A stretch of DNA of 64,000 nt from Brevibacillus_C sp046036945 (lineage in GTDB: Bacteria; Bacillota; Bacilli; Brevibacillales; Brevibacillaceae): the NCBI RefSeq assembly GCF_046036945.1, contig NZ_JBJQOQ010000009.1:1-64000 (forward strand). Reading direction: 5' to 3'. A program made the position numbers and the translations under genes. Positions 7,439 to 16,398 of the stretch are shown piece by piece; within the stretch, counting starts at the first letter, position 1; each line of letters begins with the position of its first letter. The notes below the pieces were generated by a model. That model was not told where the DNA came from. It did no database searches and saw only the letters and a list, made by a program, of their open reading frames with translations.

Positions 7439-8473
7439 CTACACCTCCTCGGGAGTAATGACCACTTTTAAGACTTCTTCATGTGGATTGTGGGCACACA
7501 AGATGGCTTCGTGAAGCCGCGCCAGCGGGAAGCGGTGCGTGACCATCGCTTCTACATCAATGACGCCGTTTTTGAGCAGCTCCAAAGCTGGCAGGTAGTC
7601 ATAGGGCGTCGACGAGTAGGTGCCGACAACGCGGATCTCATCGGCAAAGAAGCGATGAGCAGGGATCGGCACCGGTTCTTCATGAAACGGAGCGAACACC
7701 AGCACGGTCCCGCCGCGTGCGGCACATTCCATCGCCTGCGGCAAAAGCGCGCCGACTCCGGCACAGATGATGACTTTATCCGCACCGCGGCCTCCTGTCA
7801 GCTCTTTGACCCGCTCCACGACGTTTTCCCGGGCGGCGTTGATCACCGTATCGGCGGCCAGTTCCCTTGCCTTAGCCAGCCGGTAGTCGTTTACATCGCT
7901 GACGATGACCGTCCCGGCCATGCGATGGCGGGCGATCTGGGCGTGAATGCATCCGATCTGGCCCGCTCCCATGATCAGCACGCTGTCACCGCTTTGCATG
8001 CCGAGGGCATCGAAGCCGTGCAGGCAGCAGGCGACCGGTTCCACCATCGCCCCCTGTTCATAGCTGAGCGAATCGGGGATCTTGCCCATGGTGTGTTTGA
8101 CATGCAGCTCCGGAACGCGGATGTACTCGGAAAAACCGCCCGGGTCAAGGTTGGTCCGGGTAAACTGCGGACAGAGCGAGTAGTGGCCGCGCTGGCAGTG
8201 ATGGCAGGTAAAGCAAGGAACGTGATGGGCGACGAACACCCGGTCGCCGGGCTTGTATTCCGTCACCTTGCTGCCTGTCTGAACCACTTCACCCGCTACT
8301 TCATGACCCAGAACAGTAGGTGTGGGCACGGTCTTTTCGATGGCCTTGTGAATATCTGTCCCGCACAATCCGCAGGCCTTCATTTTGAGCAGTACTTCCG
8401 TCTCCCCGATCTCCGGGATCTCCCTTTCCTCATAGCGAAAATCGTCAATGTCGTAAAAAACAGTCGATTTCAC
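7439..8473 (-). CDS. Zinc-dependent alcohol/polyol dehydrogenase (MDR family)
   Basis: 344 residues. Catalytic zinc ligands are visible in CGLCGTDIH and GHEVAGEV. The structural-zinc lobe is C-x2-C-x2-C-x7-C (PCFTCHHCQRG...LC). The Rossmann motif is MGAGQIG. The family includes sorbitol, threonine and galactitol-1-phosphate dehydrogenases. Beside a galactitol-type PTS, oxidation of the incoming polyol phosphate at a secondary hydroxyl is the most likely job. GTG at 8473 follows GGAGGGG with six-base spacing. A 110-base spacer with a strong hairpin separates it from the EIIB gene. Confidence 0.85.
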   Translation of the reverse strand: MKSTVFYDIDDFRYEEREIPEIGETEVLLKMKACGLCGTDIHKAIEKTVPTPTVLGHEVAGEVVQTGSKVTEYKPGDRVFVAHHVPCFTCHHCQRGHYSLCPQFTRTNLDPGGFSEYIRVPELHVKHTMGKIPDSLSYEQGAMVEPVACCLHGFDALGMQSGDSVLIMGAGQIGCIHAQIARHRMAGTVIVSDVNDYRLAKARELAADTVINAARENVVERVKELTGGRGADKVIICAGVGALLPQAMECAARGGTVLVFAPFHEEPVPIPAHRFFADEIRVVGTYSSTPYDYLPALELLKNGVIDVEAMVTHRFPLARLHEAILCAHNPHEEVLKVVITPEEV

Positions 8474-8540
8474 CAGATTCCCCTCCAGTCCTTTCCAAAT
8501 TCTCTCTCAATACGAACGTATGTTTCATATAAGCGGTGAG

Positions 8541-8578
8541 GGAAAGACCACCGCAGATAGCTGACATGTGGTCTTTCC
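8541..8578. other. Intercistronic hairpin between EIIB and dehydrogenase genes
   Basis: GGAAAGACCAC (8541-8551) and GTGGTCTTTCC (8568-8578) form a perfect 11-bp stem in the operon spacer. There is no T-run on the minus strand, so an mRNA-stability or processing hairpin that separates PTS from enzyme genes is more likely than a full terminator. Confidence 0.6.
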
Positions 8579-8589
8579 TTTAAATCGCT

Positions 8590-8877
8590 CTAGTTTAAGC
8601 CCAGTGTTTCGATGATTTTTTGCACATCTTGATCTACGCCCACACCGGACAGGAAAGAGACGGTGCGGATGACCGGCGTGCTGCCGACGTCGCCGACCGG
8701 AGTCGTGGTGACGATCAAGTCGAAGCTCGCCGCTTTGGAAGGAGCTTCCGCCGCCTTGCACTGTTCGATGACGACGTCGTATCCCCGCTGCTTCATTAAT
8801 TCCTCGATCTTTTTCGCTACCACCGTCGAAGTTGCAATCGCTGTCCCGCAAGCTACCAAAATACGTTTTTTTGCCAT
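8590..8877 (-). CDS. PTS galactitol-family EIIB component
   Basis: 95 residues with the P-loop RILVACGTAIAT. Cys10 is the phosphorylated residue that receives phosphate from EIIA and hands it to the sugar held by EIIC. Length and motif fit GatB/SgcB-type EIIB proteins. An AGGAGG site lies upstream of ATG 8877. It directly follows the EIIC gene (spacer about 50 bases). It is the active counterpart of the cysteine-less paralogue at 5557-5835. Confidence 0.9.
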   Translation of the reverse strand: MAKKRILVACGTAIATSTVVAKKIEELMKQRGYDVVIEQCKAAEAPSKAASFDLIVTTTPVGDVGSTPVIRTVSFLSGVGVDQDVQKIIETLGLN

Positions 8878-8926
8878 TTTTCATTCCTCCTGTACTTGTA
8901 GAAGTATCTATTTGAATTCATTGGTG

Positions 8927-10321
8927 TTACCGAGAGGCAGTAGTGTTTTGAGCGGATTCTGTTTCCAGGCCCATCTCCTTGGCATACTGCTTGCGGATGT
9001 CATTGCGCACCCACAGCCAGAGCAGAGCGTACAAGATGGCGGCTCCAATCGCGGCGAAGAACATCGGATTGGTCGGATCGAGCAGGCGAACGATGATCCA
9101 CGGGATGACGTGGGAACCTAAATCGATACCGGAAATTTGCGAAGCCCCCTCCGGGAATTGGAAGCCGACCGCTTTCCCCATCGTGGTAGCCAGCGGAGCC
9201 AGGTTAGTAGCCAGGAACAAAACGATGGCGACCGTGAAGATACTGTTGATCAAACCGCGGATGATGTTGCCGCGGGCTGCAGCGACGGCCCAGACGACAG
9301 TAAACGGCAGCACGGCCAGGTCGGCAAACGGCAGCATGCGGTTGTACGGCAAGATCACAGCCAGCAAAATGGTGATCGGCACCATCAGGAGAGCGACTGC
9401 CATGTTGGCCGGATTCCCGATGACGATAGCAGCGTCAAGGCCAATGTAGACATTTTTGCCGGGGAAGCGTTTGGAAATGAATTCGCGGGCTCCCTCGGAA
9501 ATGGGGATCAAACCTTCCATCAGCAGGGCCACCATCCGCGGCATCAGCACGAGCACGGCAGACATCTGCACGCCAAGCGTCAAAATTCCCTTCAGGTCGT
9601 ACTTGCCGAGCAGTCCGATCAAAATACCTAAAATAAGTCCCATCATCACAGGTTCGCCGAAAATCCCGAACCGGCGGCTGAGCGCTTCCGGACTGGCGTT
9701 CAACTTGTTCAAACCGGGAATTTTGTCTTGAATCTTGTTCAGCGCGTACGTGATTGGCGCAAAGTTGACGGTTTCCGCGTGAGCCAGCGACACGCCCGGC
9801 ATGCCGAAGTGATGCTCGACCACAGGCGCCGTCCAGTCGGCCAGCTTCAGGGTGATCGCGATGACGACAGCTCCCACAAAGAGGGCCAGGAACATGTTGT
9901 GGTACGCGTAGTAGGTAACAGATGCAGCAAATATGAAGTGCCAGTAGTTCCAGATATCGACGTTGATCGTTTTCGTAAAGTTGACCGATACCAGCACGAC
10001 GTTCAGCACCAGTCCGACGACGATCATCAAGGGGGCAACGACTGTTCCGAATGAAATCGCGGCTCCAATCGGCCAGCCGACGTCGATGATGTCAAATTTC
10101 AGTCCCCATGCCTCTACCATCGCTTTCGCTGCAGGGCCGAGAGAATTGGTCAACAGGTCGATGACCAAGCCAATGCCGACAAATCCGATCCCAATCGTAA
10201 GTCCGGCGCGGAACGACTTTTTAAAGCCCTGCCGCAGCAATAGGCCGAGGATAGTCATGATGATCGGCAGCATGACTGAGGCACCCAACCCAAGGATAAA
10301 ATCGACAGCCTGTTTAATCAT
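8927..10321 (-). CDS. PTS galactitol-family EIIC permease
   Basis: 464-residue membrane protein made of many hydrophobic segments. It begins IKQAVDFILGLGASVMLPIIMTILGLLLRQG and shows the charged central motif FPGKNVYIGLDAAIVIGNPANMAVA that is typical of GatC-type (AT-superfamily) EIIC. It forms the membrane channel that takes up and presents the polyol for phosphorylation. GGGAGG precedes ATG 10321. It lies between the EIIA and EIIB genes in one operon. Substrate unknown; galactitol-like polyols are the family default. Confidence 0.9.
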   Translation of the reverse strand: MIKQAVDFILGLGASVMLPIIMTILGLLLRQGFKKSFRAGLTIGIGFVGIGLVIDLLTNSLGPAAKAMVEAWGLKFDIIDVGWPIGAAISFGTVVAPLMIVVGLVLNVVLVSVNFTKTINVDIWNYWHFIFAASVTYYAYHNMFLALFVGAVVIAITLKLADWTAPVVEHHFGMPGVSLAHAETVNFAPITYALNKIQDKIPGLNKLNASPEALSRRFGIFGEPVMMGLILGILIGLLGKYDLKGILTLGVQMSAVLVLMPRMVALLMEGLIPISEGAREFISKRFPGKNVYIGLDAAIVIGNPANMAVALLMVPITILLAVILPYNRMLPFADLAVLPFTVVWAVAAARGNIIRGLINSIFTVAIVLFLATNLAPLATTMGKAVGFQFPEGASQISGIDLGSHVIPWIIVRLLDPTNPMFFAAIGAAILYALLWLWVRNDIRKQYAKEMGLETESAQNTTASR

Positions 10322-10380
10322 GTGAAAACCTCCCTTGTCATTTCTTTCAGATCAGGTAAAAGTGAAATGGTATGGAACTT

Positions 10381-10890
10381 TCATGATTTGCTCGCCTTCG
10401 CTGGACTCACCTCCCCGGGAGCGGACAGGCCGATCTCCCGCTTGATCAACAGCATGGCTTCCTGACGAGAGGTCGCGTGTTTCAACGTGTCCATCAGTTC
10501 ATCGTTCTGGAACAGGTTCATCAAGCTCTCCAGCATAAAAATCTGCTCGCTCGGTTCCTTGACGGCGAGGACGAATACGATATCGGCCATGACATCCGTT
10601 TCCGGACTTCCCATCATCTGAAATTGAACCGGCTGATCCAGGATGGCGACGGCGATCGCCGGCTCGTTGACGTGCACGACGTCGGTATGGGGGATGGCCA
10701 CTCCGTATTTCTTCAGCGGAAGTCCGGTCGAGTACACTTTTTCCCGCTCTAAGAGTGCGGCGAGAAAGCTGTCTTTGACGTACCCCTGTTCCTTCAAAAG
10801 ATGTGCGAGCATCGTGATGACTTCTTCTTTTGTTTCCCGAACGACGTTTATCTCGACTAAGCGTTCTTCGAAGTGCAGCTGTCTTGTCAT
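10381..10890 (-). CDS. PTS EIIA component, fructose/mannitol/galactitol type
   Basis: 169 residues of the PTS_EIIA_2 fold. The phosphorylatable His is in GVAIPHTDVVHV (about residue 66). It takes phosphate from HPr and gives it to EIIB. The last 15-20 residues are a loose Ser/Ala/Lys tail. GGAGAG lies upstream of ATG 10890. It starts 18 bases after the stop of the second LevR-type regulator, so it is the first structural gene of the operon. The C-terminal domains of both regulators are related to it. Confidence 0.9.
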   Translation of the reverse strand: MTRQLHFEERLVEINVVRETKEEVITMLAHLLKEQGYVKDSFLAALLEREKVYSTGLPLKKYGVAIPHTDVVHVNEPAIAVAILDQPVQFQMMGSPETDVMADIVFVLAVKEPSEQIFMLESLMNLFQNDELMDTLKHATSRQEAMLLIKREIGLSAPGEVSPAKASKS

Positions 10891-10908
10891 TTTTGTTTCT
10901 CTCCTTAT

Positions 10909-13900
10909 TTAATCTCCTAAGCTGAACGGGCCCTCCCCGCCGCCAAGAATGCGAATCACCTGCTCCGGCGGCAGACCCATGTCCAACAGCTCTCTGACAT
11001 CCTCGCGCTGCATGATCTCATACAGCTCTTGCACGGCGCGCTGGCAGTTTTCTTTCAGGGCGAGCATGAACACGTATCGCACCTTTTGCCCGTCAAACCA
11101 TTCTACCGGCTCATCCAGGATCGCTGCAGCAATCCCCGCGTGCACGACACAGGTCGGGTCCGCATGCGGAATCGCGGTTTGCGGTTCAAAGACGGGGGAG
11201 GCTACCTTCTCTCTCTCAACCATCAGCGGGTAGTAGTCGTCGGTTACATACCCCCGCTGTTTCAGCTGGGTGTGCAAAAAGTCAAGCAGCTCCTCTTTGG
11301 TTCCAAACGAACTGCCGAAAAACACCAGTTGTTCATGCAACAGGTCGGACAGGGTAGGAATCGGTTCCAGCTCCTGTCCGTCCGGCTGGGGTTCCGGCAG
11401 GCGCTCTTTGCTCCAGAGAGGCTGGGCAGCTTCCGTCGACTCAGCCGCCTGGCTCCACTTCAGCAAACGCCTGAGGAAGTCTGCGCCTCTACCGGAGGTG
11501 ATGTCGCCGAGAGAGATGAACGGCACGCCCAAGAGTCCCGGGTCGATCGTACCGACCGTAGCGATCACATCGTACGTGGCGCGGTATTGTTCCAGCTTGT
11601 CGCAGCCGTTTTCCACGATGGCCGAAACAGGCAGAATGCTTACCTGCTCCAACAGCTCCGGCATCCTCTCCTCCAGCATCTCTTTCAGCTTGACGGCAGA
11701 GCGCTGGCCGGTGATGCATACGGTCAAAATCGCTCGTGCCTGCCGCGCTTGGCGAACCTGGCCCGGTACGTGCACGGCGGCAAAGACCGTATCCGGGTCG
11801 AGCGAGTCGACCAGTTCATCAAGCGTGATGTCGGGCAGCATCGCCTTGCGCACGCTTTCGACGACGAGCACGGTGTTGGTGCGGTGGATTGTGCGGGTGG
11901 GAATTCCTGTCCGTTCGGTGATCAAGTCGCCAAACGTGACGAGCGATCCCATATCCACCAGCAGCACGACTCCTTTCCCTTCGTTCGCTTCCTTGACGGT
12001 TTCCAACGTTCGCTCAAACGCAGCCTTCGGACTTTCGTCAAGCGACATTTCCACCGCCCTGGCGTGCTGTACGCCGAGCAGCCGGTTCGCCACATCGGCC
12101 ATCCCTTGGGCGACGCTGCCGTGGGAGACGATCACCACGCCCACCTTGCTGTCGTCCGCCTGGGTGCTGCTGGTGCTGCACAGGTACATCGCGATGAAAC
12201 CGATTTCATTTTCAGATAACTCGACCTCAAAATGATGGTTGACGACGCTGACCATTTCCGCAGCCACCTTGTATTCCAGCGGATGGTTTTCCTTGACCCG
12301 CTCGAGGTGCGGATTGAAGACGGTCTTGCCCTGCTGCAGCCGCTCCAGCGACGTATGAATGTGGATCGCCAGTGCGTAGTACAGTCGGTCAAAATTTTTC
12401 TGCAGCCGCTGCTCGGCAATCCAGATCATCTTCTCTACCGTTTCCACGACACTGGCCCCGACGATCTTGACCAGCTCTTCACCTGCCATCGGCTTGGTGT
12501 GCAGCTCCAGGCGGCGCATCATCTGCTGAAAGCGGGATTCCAGCTCTTCGCCGAGGATGCGATTGATCGTCTCCTTGGTCCCTCCCTGCTGCTGCAGCTC
12601 AAAGTAGCGCTGTTCAATATGCTGGTATATCTCTGCCGGCAGGCTGTACAGCGTCTCGTACAGCGGCGAGTAGTAATCCGCCTGATTGGGCGAGAGCAAA
12701 ACGTCCCTCGGCACCAGCTGCTGCAGTTCCATACGGCGGTGGCTGCGATGCAAGAGGCCCCTTTTGGCGTGTTCCGGCAAATCGGCCGCCACTACCTCCA
12801 TCAGCTCCCGCTGTTCTGCCACGTAGCGGAGGAACGCGCGGGCGCAGGCGACCTGGATGTCGCTGCGAAGCTGGCCGATATTGCCGGGACAATCGTACAG
12901 CAGGAGTGAGCGAATCACTTCTGCGTGCACCTTGATCCGCGCCCCGGTGCGGTTGGCTTCCTTGAGGAAGAACTGCAGGATGACTTCGTGCCGCTCGGCC
13001 ACCGGCCGTTCATTGATCGTCGGCAGTTCTATAATCATCGGGATACGCCGGCGGAAGGTAATCAACAGCGATGACTCGGCACTTTCCGAGGTGGCGGCGA
13101 TGATCATCAGATGGGCCGTCCGCTGCGTGTCCGTTTCCCCCAGCCGCCGGAACCTGCCTTTATCGATAATCGTAAACAGCAGCTCCTGTCCTTCCGGGGG
13201 AAGGCGGTGAACTTCGTCGAGAAACAAAATCCCGCCGTTCGCCTTTTCGATCAGCCCGGGGCGGTCGCGATCCGCTCCGGTGTAGGCGCCTTTTACGCTT
13301 CCGAACAACTGGGCCATCAGCAATTGCGGGTTTTCCGCGTAGTCGGCGCAGTTGAAGACGACGAAGGAGGCATGGGGCGGGATCCGCTCCGAGTCGAGGG
13401 CGAAATAGTACATCGCCTCTGCCATCTGGCTCTTCCCCACCCCGGTGGCTCCCAAAATCAGCGTGTGCAACCCGTGAGGGGGATAGAGCACCGCCGCCTT
13501 CGCTTGCTGGATGTGCCTCCTGAGGCTGCCCCGCGAGCCAATAATTTCGTCAAACGCCAGCTTCACCGGTTTGTTCAGCCAGTTTTCCGCACGATTGGCG
13601 CTTGCCTCTGCTCCTTGTGATTCTGTTCGATCCGGAGCTTTGCCGAACCGTTGTTCCACTCGAGTGTGACCCACTCCCGCCCCTAATGTTGACAGTTGGG
13701 ACAAACCCGCTGGCAGACCGGACACTTCGGCTGACGCCCGGTCCTGGTCAAACGTGAAAGGGGACTCCGCTTCCAGTTCCTTGAGAAACTGTGTCACCGT
13801 ATACCGGGACACGTTGAATCCCAATTCGGTCAATTTTCGCGTCAGCTTACGGGAGGTCCAGGCCTCATCGTTGACCAGCAGGTTCCGCATCGCCTGCAGC

Positions 13901-14061
13901 AGAACCGGTTTTCGCCGCTTCCGCGAATCCGGAATGCGCAGTTGACTGCGAATGCTGGTTACCTCCTCCCGGCGAATCCCCAGCAGTTCGCTGATCTGTT
14001 CGTCGGTTAAGGCATTTTTGCGATCCTCCCGCTCAATTAAACCTTTTACCTGTTCCAGCAT
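10909..14061 (-). CDS. LevR-type sigma-54 activator with PTS domains (copy 2)
   Basis: About 1050 residues. The layout is that of copy 1, which it resembles throughout: N-terminal HTH region (both share the IPDSRKRR segment), longer linker, AAA+ domain with GATGVGKS, GAYTGA (Tyr variant of GAFTGA) and ILFLDE, PRD-like domain, EIIA-Man-like domain with an intact His (His647, SHGSVAQGM), EIIB-Gat-like domain with Cys (LTVCITG) and EIIA-Fru-like domain (AIPHADP). ATG 14061 is preferred because GGGGTGA sits five bases upstream; the GTG three codons earlier falls in that site. It heads the PTS operon and should be the main phosphorylation-controlled activator. Confidence 0.9.
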   Translation of the reverse strand: MLEQVKGLIEREDRKNALTDEQISELLGIRREEVTSIRSQLRIPDSRKRRKPVLLQAMRNLLVNDEAWTSRKLTRKLTELGFNVSRYTVTQFLKELEAESPFTFDQDRASAEVSGLPAGLSQLSTLGAGVGHTRVEQRFGKAPDRTESQGAEASANRAENWLNKPVKLAFDEIIGSRGSLRRHIQQAKAAVLYPPHGLHTLILGATGVGKSQMAEAMYYFALDSERIPPHASFVVFNCADYAENPQLLMAQLFGSVKGAYTGADRDRPGLIEKANGGILFLDEVHRLPPEGQELLFTIIDKGRFRRLGETDTQRTAHLMIIAATSESAESSLLITFRRRIPMIIELPTINERPVAERHEVILQFFLKEANRTGARIKVHAEVIRSLLLYDCPGNIGQLRSDIQVACARAFLRYVAEQRELMEVVAADLPEHAKRGLLHRSHRRMELQQLVPRDVLLSPNQADYYSPLYETLYSLPAEIYQHIEQRYFELQQQGGTKETINRILGEELESRFQQMMRRLELHTKPMAGEELVKIVGASVVETVEKMIWIAEQRLQKNFDRLYYALAIHIHTSLERLQQGKTVFNPHLERVKENHPLEYKVAAEMVSVVNHHFEVELSENEIGFIAMYLCSTSSTQADDSKVGVVIVSHGSVAQGMADVANRLLGVQHARAVEMSLDESPKAAFERTLETVKEANEGKGVVLLVDMGSLVTFGDLITERTGIPTRTIHRTNTVLVVESVRKAMLPDITLDELVDSLDPDTVFAAVHVPGQVRQARQARAILTVCITGQRSAVKLKEMLEERMPELLEQVSILPVSAIVENGCDKLEQYRATYDVIATVGTIDPGLLGVPFISLGDITSGRGADFLRRLLKWSQAAESTEAAQPLWSKERLPEPQPDGQELEPIPTLSDLLHEQLVFFGSSFGTKEELLDFLHTQLKQRGYVTDDYYPLMVEREKVASPVFEPQTAIPHADPTCVVHAGIAAAILDEPVEWFDGQKVRYVFMLALKENCQRAVQELYEIMQREDVRELLDMGLPPEQVIRILGGGEGPFSLGD

Positions 14062-14090
14062 GAGTGTCACCCCACTTGGCCTATTATTTT

Positions 14091-14106
14091 AGCAAGAACG
14101 ATGCCA
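14091..14106 (-). promoter_or_regulatory. Sigma-54 (-24/-12) promoter of the polyol PTS operon
   Basis: Minus-strand TGGCAT-N5-TTGCT, exact -24/-12 spacing, about 30 bases upstream of the ATG of regulator copy 2. No second consensus promoter was found in the short spacers downstream, so the nine-gene run to 4427 could be one transcript. The element shares its TGGCATC start with the promoter at 3611-3626. Confidence 0.75.
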
Positions 14107-14155
14107 ACTTCTCTGGCTGGTTTTGTAACCGCCCCTGCGGGCAGTGCCAATCCCT

Positions 14156-14208
14156 TGAAACCGCTTACTATTTTGCCTATTTTAATTAGATTTTTATTAG
14201 TTTAATAA
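14156..14208. promoter_or_regulatory. cre-like site and palindrome upstream of the PTS operon
   Basis: Plus-strand TGAAACCGCTTACT (14156-14169) fits the cre consensus with one mismatch. TTATTA-GTT-TAATAA (14194-14208) is a perfect palindrome about 115-130 bases upstream of the predicted start, a usual place for an activator site. Both assignments are tentative. Confidence 0.35.
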
Positions 14209-14266
14209 TAACATAATCAGCCACTGTTTTATTCGTGGCAGGTTTTGTTAAGACTATTTCCCAAAC

Positions 14267-14302
14267 AAAAAAAGCCACTTGCGGCGCAAGTGGCTTTTTT
14301 TG
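14267..14302 (-). terminator. Bidirectional intrinsic terminator
   Basis: GCCACTTGC (14274-14282) pairs with GCAAGTGGC (14286-14294), with A-runs on the left and T-runs on the right. On the minus strand it ends the histidine phosphatase transcript before the PTS operon promoter region. Confidence 0.85.
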
Positions 14303-14359
14303 TCCAAAGGGAGTATTCATTATGATCCAAACGGCAAAAGCGCTGCCTGCTAATATCTC

Positions 14360-15001
14360 CTAAAGGCCAGTCAGATGGTTGGTATCGTTCATGTTCACAA
14401 TCACAAATTCCCGGCTGTCGCCGCGAATCTGCTCGTAACGCAAGACGCTGACCCCTGTGTTGTCCAACTCCATCAGGCGGGAATGATCCAACGGCGCTCC
14501 AAGCACATCCGACAGAAACAGGCGAATACTTGTCTTGTGAGCCACGACCAGTACATGGCTGCCTGGCTGCGATTGGTTCACGATGTCCAGCATGCTCTGT
14601 TTGAAGCGCTGTGCTACCTGGGCATACGTCTCGCCGCCGGGAAGCAGCACCTCAGAGGGGCGGTCCCGCCACAGCTGGTAGCGCTCCGGGTCACGCTGCC
14701 GGATCTCTTCCCGGGTAAGCCCCTCCCACTCGCCAAAATGGCATTCGATCAGCCCTTTTACCTGCTCTACCCGGATGCCGCGGCCGGCGGCCACCGCCTG
14801 TGCCGTCTCCACTGCCCTCTTCAGCGGGGATGCGCAAATGCGGTCGAGCCGCACGCCCCGGAACCGCTCCGCCAGGCGTTTTAGCTGTTCCCTGCCCCGT
14901 TCGCTCAAGGAAACATCCGTCCAACCGCAGTACCGGTCGTGATCCGCATTCCACACCGTTTCCCCGTGACGGATGAGATAAATCGTCGTCGTCTCGCTCA
15001 T
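14360..15001 (-). CDS. Histidine phosphatase (phosphoglycerate mutase-like) family protein
   Basis: 213 residues. The RHGE motif near residue 11 holds the phospho-accepting His. The second-half motif VVAHKTSIRLFL supplies the second His. ASPLKRAVETA and ECHFGEWEGLTREEI are typical of the cobalamin-phosphatase/PhoE-like branch. It is probably a cytoplasmic phosphatase; the true substrate cannot be read from sequence (alpha-ribazole phosphate or a broad phosphate ester are possible). It appears monocistronic, with a terminator about 60 bases downstream. Confidence 0.85.
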   Translation of the reverse strand: MSETTTIYLIRHGETVWNADHDRYCGWTDVSLSERGREQLKRLAERFRGVRLDRICASPLKRAVETAQAVAAGRGIRVEQVKGLIECHFGEWEGLTREEIRQRDPERYQLWRDRPSEVLLPGGETYAQVAQRFKQSMLDIVNQSQPGSHVLVVAHKTSIRLFLSDVLGAPLDHSRLMELDNTGVSVLRYEQIRGDSREFVIVNMNDTNHLTGL

Positions 15002-15194
15002 CTTTTACCCTTCTCCTCCCCTGTAACCTGACGCTGCCTATCCAACAGCTGTGCCTCCATCTTACCTGAACAAGCCGGCAAATGAAAAACCCCATGTCAC
15101 CCTGGACTTCGTTCACACTGGAAATGGAACGCACGGGTTTCATGGGGAAGTTTACTCGCAGGATTCTTCAAGAAAGCTTCAATCGAAGCTTTTC

Positions 15195-15326
15195 TTACTG
15201 CTTGCTTTTATCGCTATCTTTCTCTTCGTAGCAATCCATGCAAAGAGACTCTTTATGTTCTACCTCGTATTCAGTCAGGCGGGTTTTGCAATTTTTGCAT
15301 GTCATCTCTGTCAAAACCAGGTTCAT
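15195..15326 (-). CDS. Small zinc-ribbon-like protein, 43 aa
   Basis: Open frame of 43 codons (ATG 15326, TAA 15195-15197) with GGAGAGG upstream. It has two C-x2-C motifs, TCKNC and CMDC, 16 residues apart. The C-terminal tail is charged (Lys/Asp/Ser). The four Cys are spaced to bind one zinc ion, as in small treble-clef or ribbon proteins of spore-forming Firmicutes. I do not recognise a named family. It is a stand-alone gene between the histidine phosphatase and DinB genes; function unknown. Confidence 0.65.
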   Translation of the reverse strand: MNLVLTEMTCKNCKTRLTEYEVEHKESLCMDCYEEKDSDKSKQ

Positions 15327-15516
15327 CTCGTCCTCTCCTTTCTTGTTGCCGGGTGGTACAACTCTATTGTAATCGATAAAACTATGTTTTTGCCTAGGTT
15401 TGTGTCAAGATTCTGTGAATTTTTTATTGAATGAAATTGAAATCGCGCCCATATATACCTGTTTATGGAAAATAGGACTATAAACATACCCAATGGCTAA
15501 ACTAACCACACGTAAA

Positions 15517-15975
15517 TCACCGATAATCCCGGAAAAAGGGCAGTTCCTTTACTCCGCACATGCGCAGGTAAACAAACAACTGGCCTTTGTGGTGGATCTC
15601 ATGGTCGTACATCATCGTCAGGAACATCTTCCCCGTCCCCTCGAATCCCGACGAAAAGACCCGCTTCAACTCAAGTTCCGCATCGGTTATCGACACAAAC
15701 GCCGCTTTTGTCCGCTCTGTCCGTTCCGCTACAATCTGGCGCAGGTCCGCCATCGTATTGAATTCGATCGGATCCGGTGGTGTAGAGTCCCCTGTTTTTA
15801 CCAACTTAACGAATACCTCGTTCCACTGGACGAGGTGCAGCGTCAGTTCGGCGAGCGGCATGGCTCCGTCCCACGGTTTGAAATGAAGATGTTCGTCCCC
15901 GACCAGTCCCAGTATTTCCTGCAGTACACTTCGATGCCTCATCCACTCGATCATCATCTGTTCTGCCTGACTCAT
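15517..15975 (-). CDS. DinB-family protein
   Basis: 152 residues forming a four-helix bundle pattern. The three family metal-binding histidines are visible in LTLHLVQWNE and DHEIHHKGQLF. DinB/YfiT-like proteins are divalent-metal proteins, some of them bacillithiol-dependent transferases. ATG 15975 follows GAAGGAGG; upstream in-frame codons lack a ribosome binding site. No linked operon partner. Substrate unknown. Confidence 0.85.
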   Translation of the reverse strand: MSQAEQMMIEWMRHRSVLQEILGLVGDEHLHFKPWDGAMPLAELTLHLVQWNEVFVKLVKTGDSTPPDPIEFNTMADLRQIVAERTERTKAAFVSITDAELELKRVFSSGFEGTGKMFLTMMYDHEIHHKGQLFVYLRMCGVKELPFFRDYR

Positions 15976-16055
15976 CTTCCATCCTCCTTCTCGTGATAAC
16001 CTACCTGTATGATACACGCCTTTCCCTGACAATCCCTGTCAGCGAAAAAGTCTGC

Positions 16056-16331
16056 TCAGCTTGCGTGCAGTCCCATCAACGCCGCGATCCCAAAGCCCGC
16101 GATGATCAAACCGGAAACGCGGTTGATCCACTTGAGAAATGATGCCTCCAGGCGAGACCGCAGCAGTCCGACCGAAACACTGAGTACGATCCACCAGGCG
16201 GCCGAACCCAAAAACACCCCGGTGACCAGGGAAACGGCAGCATAGCTGTCCCCCGGCGAACTGCCGATCCCCAGCCCGGCAAAAATGCCGACAAACGCCA
16301 TCATCGTCAGCGGATTGGCCAGCGTCAGCAT
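16056..16331 (-). pseudogene. LysE/RhtB-family exporter, C-terminal half only
   Basis: 91 residues starting LANPLTMMAFVGIFAGLG, which matches the middle of LysE/RhtB amino-acid exporters (usually about 200 residues), and running through three hydrophobic helices to the C-terminus. The N-terminal half with the first helices is missing, and upstream DNA is the nrdF terminator region. An AAGGA lies eight bases before the ATG, so a short protein could still be made. Most likely a truncated remnant; a split or half-size transporter is possible but less likely. Confidence 0.6.
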
Positions 16332-16398
16332 CCGTCCGTTTCCTTTCGATCTGAAAATTTCAAATCATTATACCAGAAACGGCGGGAATCGGGATACA

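Noticed and set aside
14130..14150. TGGCAC on the minus strand near 14148 as a second sigma-54 promoter
   Set aside because: The downstream GC lies two bases too close, so the -24/-12 spacing is wrong; the element at 14091-14106 has the right spacing.
14220..14239. GCCAC...GTGGC as an activator site
   Set aside because: The arms are only five bases, expected by chance in a region of this size.
15084..15157. CCCCATG...CATGGGG inverted pair as a terminator
   Set aside because: The arms are short (7 bp) with a loop of nearly 50 bases, so a stable hairpin is doubtful.
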